NCBI GenBank assembly: GCA_050738315.1
Contig: JBOHZD010000118.1
Coordinates: forward strand, 1-8,919
Origin: IDS-8 sp050738315
GTDB lineage: Bacteria; Pseudomonadota; Gammaproteobacteria; Steroidobacterales; Woeseiaceae
Reading direction: 5' to 3'
Length of the DNA: 8,919 nucleotides
Positions 7,310 through 8,919 of this stretch are shown piece by piece. Made by a program: the position numbers and the translations under genes. Positions within the stretch are counted from its first letter, which is position 1. The number at the start of each line of letters is the position of its first letter. The notes below the pieces were generated by a model, which was not told where the DNA came from, searched no databases, and worked only from the letters and a program-made list of their open reading frames with translations.

Positions 7310-8105
7310 GGTTCGCTTCGACGCAATGCTGGTGGTGTAATGCCGCGTCAGTGATGACGTTATCCTCCGTCCTCGGGCGCTCTTTCTCGCCTTGAGGCGT
7401 CACTTTCTTCGAAGACCTGCTTTTGGTTTTTCGCCTGATGAGTTCGCGCATGGCAACGGTGTAATTGTCCTTGAATGCGGACGCATCGAATGCCGCTGTC
7501 TTCTTGTCGATCAACGCGGTGGCGACTTCGAGCAGGTCCTTTTCCACCTTGTCGTCCTCGATGCCGGAAAACAATGGCTCACTTTCACGAATTTCATCCG
7601 GGTAATGCAAGGTTTCCAGGAGGAGACCATTGCCGCAGTGTTTAACCGCCGCGATGTACTCCTTGCCGCGCAGCGTAATCTGTCCGATGCCGACTTTCCC
7701 GGACGCGCGCAGCGCCTCACGCACGACTCGATATGCGTCCTCTGCAAGTTCATCAGCGGGCACCAGGTAGTATGGCTTGTCGAAATACAACGGCGAGATA
7801 TCGCAGGCGCCGACAAACTGCACCAGCTCGAACGTTTTCTTTGATTCGAGTTTTACGGCGTCGACTTCTTCCGGCTCGAGCAGCACGAACTTGTCTTTCT
7901 CCAGCTCATAACCCTTCATGATGTCGTCTTTGTCGACCGGGCCGATGCCCGGCACTACTTTTTCATAGCGCACCCGTTTGCCGCTCGGCTCGTGAATCTG
8001 CCGGAAGCTGATTCGGGCGCCGGACTTCGTCGCGGAATACAGTTCGACGGCCAGCGATACGAGTGACAGGCGAAGTTGACCCGTCCATAACGGACGTGCA
8101 GCCAT
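6663..8105 (-). CDS. ku: Ku DNA end-binding protein, with an abnormal run-on C-terminus
   Basis: The first 235 or so residues are a clear bacterial Ku: ARPLWTGQLRLSLVSLAVEL (3-22), SFRQIHEPSGKRVRYEKVVP, IMKGYELEKDKFVLLEPEE, SPLYFDKPYYLVPADELAEDAY and KVGIGQITLRGKEYIAAVK. Ku homodimers encircle double-strand break ends and recruit LigD. The ATG at 8105 has AAGGA eight bases upstream. Bacterial Ku is usually about 250-320 residues, but this frame has no stop there. It passes the ligD start at residue 266 and continues to a TAA at 6663, giving 480 residues with a very Arg-rich, out-of-frame tail. The usual C-terminal helix (NVIDLM.AL-like) is replaced by NVITDAALHH. The Ku identity is firm; the annotated end follows the sequence as given and may reflect a deletion or base error. 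Confidence 0.8.
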   Translation of the reverse strand: MAARPLWTGQLRLSLVSLAVELYSATKSGARISFRQIHEPSGKRVRYEKVVPGIGPVDKDDIMKGYELEKDKFVLLEPEEVDAVKLESKKTFELVQFVGACDISPLYFDKPYYLVPADELAEDAYRVVREALRASGKVGIGQITLRGKEYIAAVKHCGNGLLLETLHYPDEIRESEPLFSGIEDDKVEKDLLEVATALIDKKTAAFDASAFKDNYTVAMRELIRRKTKSRSSKKVTPQGEKERPRTEDNVITDAALHHQHCVEANHAADCKRRRGAKKRGARPEKEEDCQARTQVVAAALREATTGDSDRRRSRRYRLDSRIEIRRLSLPRGSRRRREPLLHPQRPRLDREIRAGCGCIDRTRLRQRAPRRRDRRFRRQRRLTLFGTAKRFVDGRSDRVFRIRSAPSERPRPAPTAARRTQGTVAATVVFVAAKVACALQRARARQRAGRVRCDLSQWPRRHRVEESRSAVCRPSQPGVA

Positions 8106-8158
8106 AGTGTGGATCCTTTTCAGTTACGACATGAGCGCCAGAGCCACGGCCGCAGGCC

Positions 8159-8792
8159 TCAGAACCCGGCTCGCAGGCGCATGTACATCAAGCCGCGGCT
8201 CAGCGCTTGCACGTGACTCCGGCGATTCGTTGCGATCGGAACGATTTTGCGGGAAGGATGTTCGAGGTACTTGCAGGACAGGCGTTCCAGCGCGGAAAGT
8301 CGCGGATTCACGCAAGTCCGCACGTACCCGTAGGCTTCCAGTTTGTCGGCTGCCACGGCCTCGAAAATTCTCAGTTCCCGCGACGACAGATTTCGCCGCC
8401 ATTTTCCGACATTCCCGACCATGACGGGCTTCGCCAGGTTGACTTCATTGACCGGATCGGTCGGATATTTACCTTGCGACTCATAGAACCGAAGCATTTG
8501 CGGGCTGTACTCTTCGCCGAGAAAGTGACAGACCCGCCGAATCGTCGCCTCCGTATCGTGCAGCAGGTCTTCGTAGCGCAGTTCGAGATACTGATTGTCC
8601 GACACGGTTTCTTGCAACCTGTGTCCGGCGTCGAGCACGTCCACCCAGCGCCGGGCGCTGGCGTATACTGCCGACGATCCGGCTGACCAGCGAAGTGCCC
8701 GAGCGCGGCGTACCCACGAAAAAAATCGGCGCGTCCATGCCTTTCAATGCAGGGATCGCGGACTGCTTCAGGTGAGGTTGAGTTGAGATCAC
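8159..8792 (-). pseudogene. Sulfotransferase remnant with internal deletion and frame change
   Basis: Two pieces of one PAPS-dependent sulfotransferase lie in different frames. The N-terminal piece (GTG at 8792 or ATG at 8738) has APIFFVGTPRSGTSLVSRIV, the 5'-phosphosulfate-binding loop. The C-terminal piece, readable from about 8672 to the TGA at 8159, has RRWVDVLDAGHRL, YLELRYEDLLHDTEATIRRV, CHFLGEEYSPQMLRFYE and VGNVGKWRRNLSSRELR, typical of the C-terminal half. The roughly 100-150 residues normally between them, including the 3'-phosphate-binding Arg/Ser region, are absent. The frames meet near 8665-8680 with a +1 shift. Such enzymes transfer sulfate from PAPS to sugars, lipids or proteins, but this copy should be inactive. 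It ends 53 bp before ku on the same strand. The C-terminal piece could be misannotated as a stand-alone gene from a GTG at 8644. Confidence 0.8.
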
Positions 8793-8828
8793 CGTTGACC
8801 GGAAAATTCGGAATTTATGAAGAAGCGC

Positions 8829-8845
8829 AGCAATTAACGTGCCAA
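8829..8845 (-). promoter_or_regulatory. Consensus sigma-54 promoter upstream of the sulfotransferase remnant
   Basis: On the minus strand the site reads TTGGCACGTTAATTGCT, matching YTGGCACG-N4-TTGCW at every position, with GG (8843-8842) and GC (8831-8830) exactly ten bases apart. Transcription should start near 8818, leaving a leader of about 26 nt to the GTG at 8792 or 80 nt to the ATG at 8738. RpoN promoters need an enhancer-binding activator; none is encoded here. Confidence 0.75.
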
Positions 8846-8887
8846 TTGAATCCTGCCACCCGGAAGGACGGTGACGCGGATCGTTTT

Positions 8888-8900
8888 TGTAAATTTTGCA
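8888..8900. promoter_or_regulatory. Imperfect dyad, possible activator site
   Basis: TGTAAATTTTGCA (minus strand TGCAAAATTTACA) is an imperfect palindrome of the form TGYAAA-N-TTTRCA. It is centred about 75 bp upstream of the predicted sigma-54 start, where an enhancer-binding protein could bind. The rest of 8793-8919 shows no gene. Confidence 0.3.
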
Positions 8901-8919
8901 GGTGGCGAGTCGATCTTGC

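Overview
The window reads as GC-rich, gene-dense proteobacterial chromosome. The mix of an outer-membrane-type M49 lipoprotein, glutamate racemase, PfpI/DJ-1 protein, ChaB, Ku and LigD, plus two sigma-54-type promoters, fits a gammaproteobacterium. That placement is an inference from gene style; no rRNA or other marker gene is present. I see no tRNA, CRISPR array or complete transposase.

Layout. Positions 1-169 hold at most a fragment of a gene leaving the left edge. A membrane-anchored SRPBCC + GyrI-like protein (170-1189, minus) is divergent from murI (1315-2142, plus), with an 18-bp perfect palindrome between them. murI is followed on the same strand by a DPP III-like (family M49) zinc-peptidase lipoprotein (2217-3926). 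Just after its stop lies a 273-bp palindromic, MITE-like element (3929-4201) with perfect 19-bp terminal inverted repeats. A PfpI/DJ-1 family gene follows (4254-4817, minus), convergent with the peptidase gene and with a sigma-54-like site upstream. chaB (5114-5344, plus) is convergent with a DNA-repair operon on the minus strand: ku (8105 downwards), then ligD (7309-5375). Upstream of ku and on the same strand is a broken sulfotransferase gene (8792-8159), with a consensus-perfect sigma-54 promoter at 8829-8845.

Functional theme. The right half is a two-component bacterial non-homologous end-joining module: Ku binds DNA ends, and LigD processes and seals them. It is unusual in two linked ways. 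LigD has only the ligase and polymerase domains, with no phosphoesterase domain. The ku frame has no stop where Ku should end and runs 215 codons into ligD in another frame. One deletion that removed the Ku C-terminus with its stop, together with the LigD N-terminal domain, would explain both. A single-base error or a frameshifted Ku-LigD fusion are alternatives. The neighbouring sulfotransferase gene also carries an internal deletion with a frame change, so this flank looks rearranged. The left half looks like ordinary housekeeping and envelope genes.
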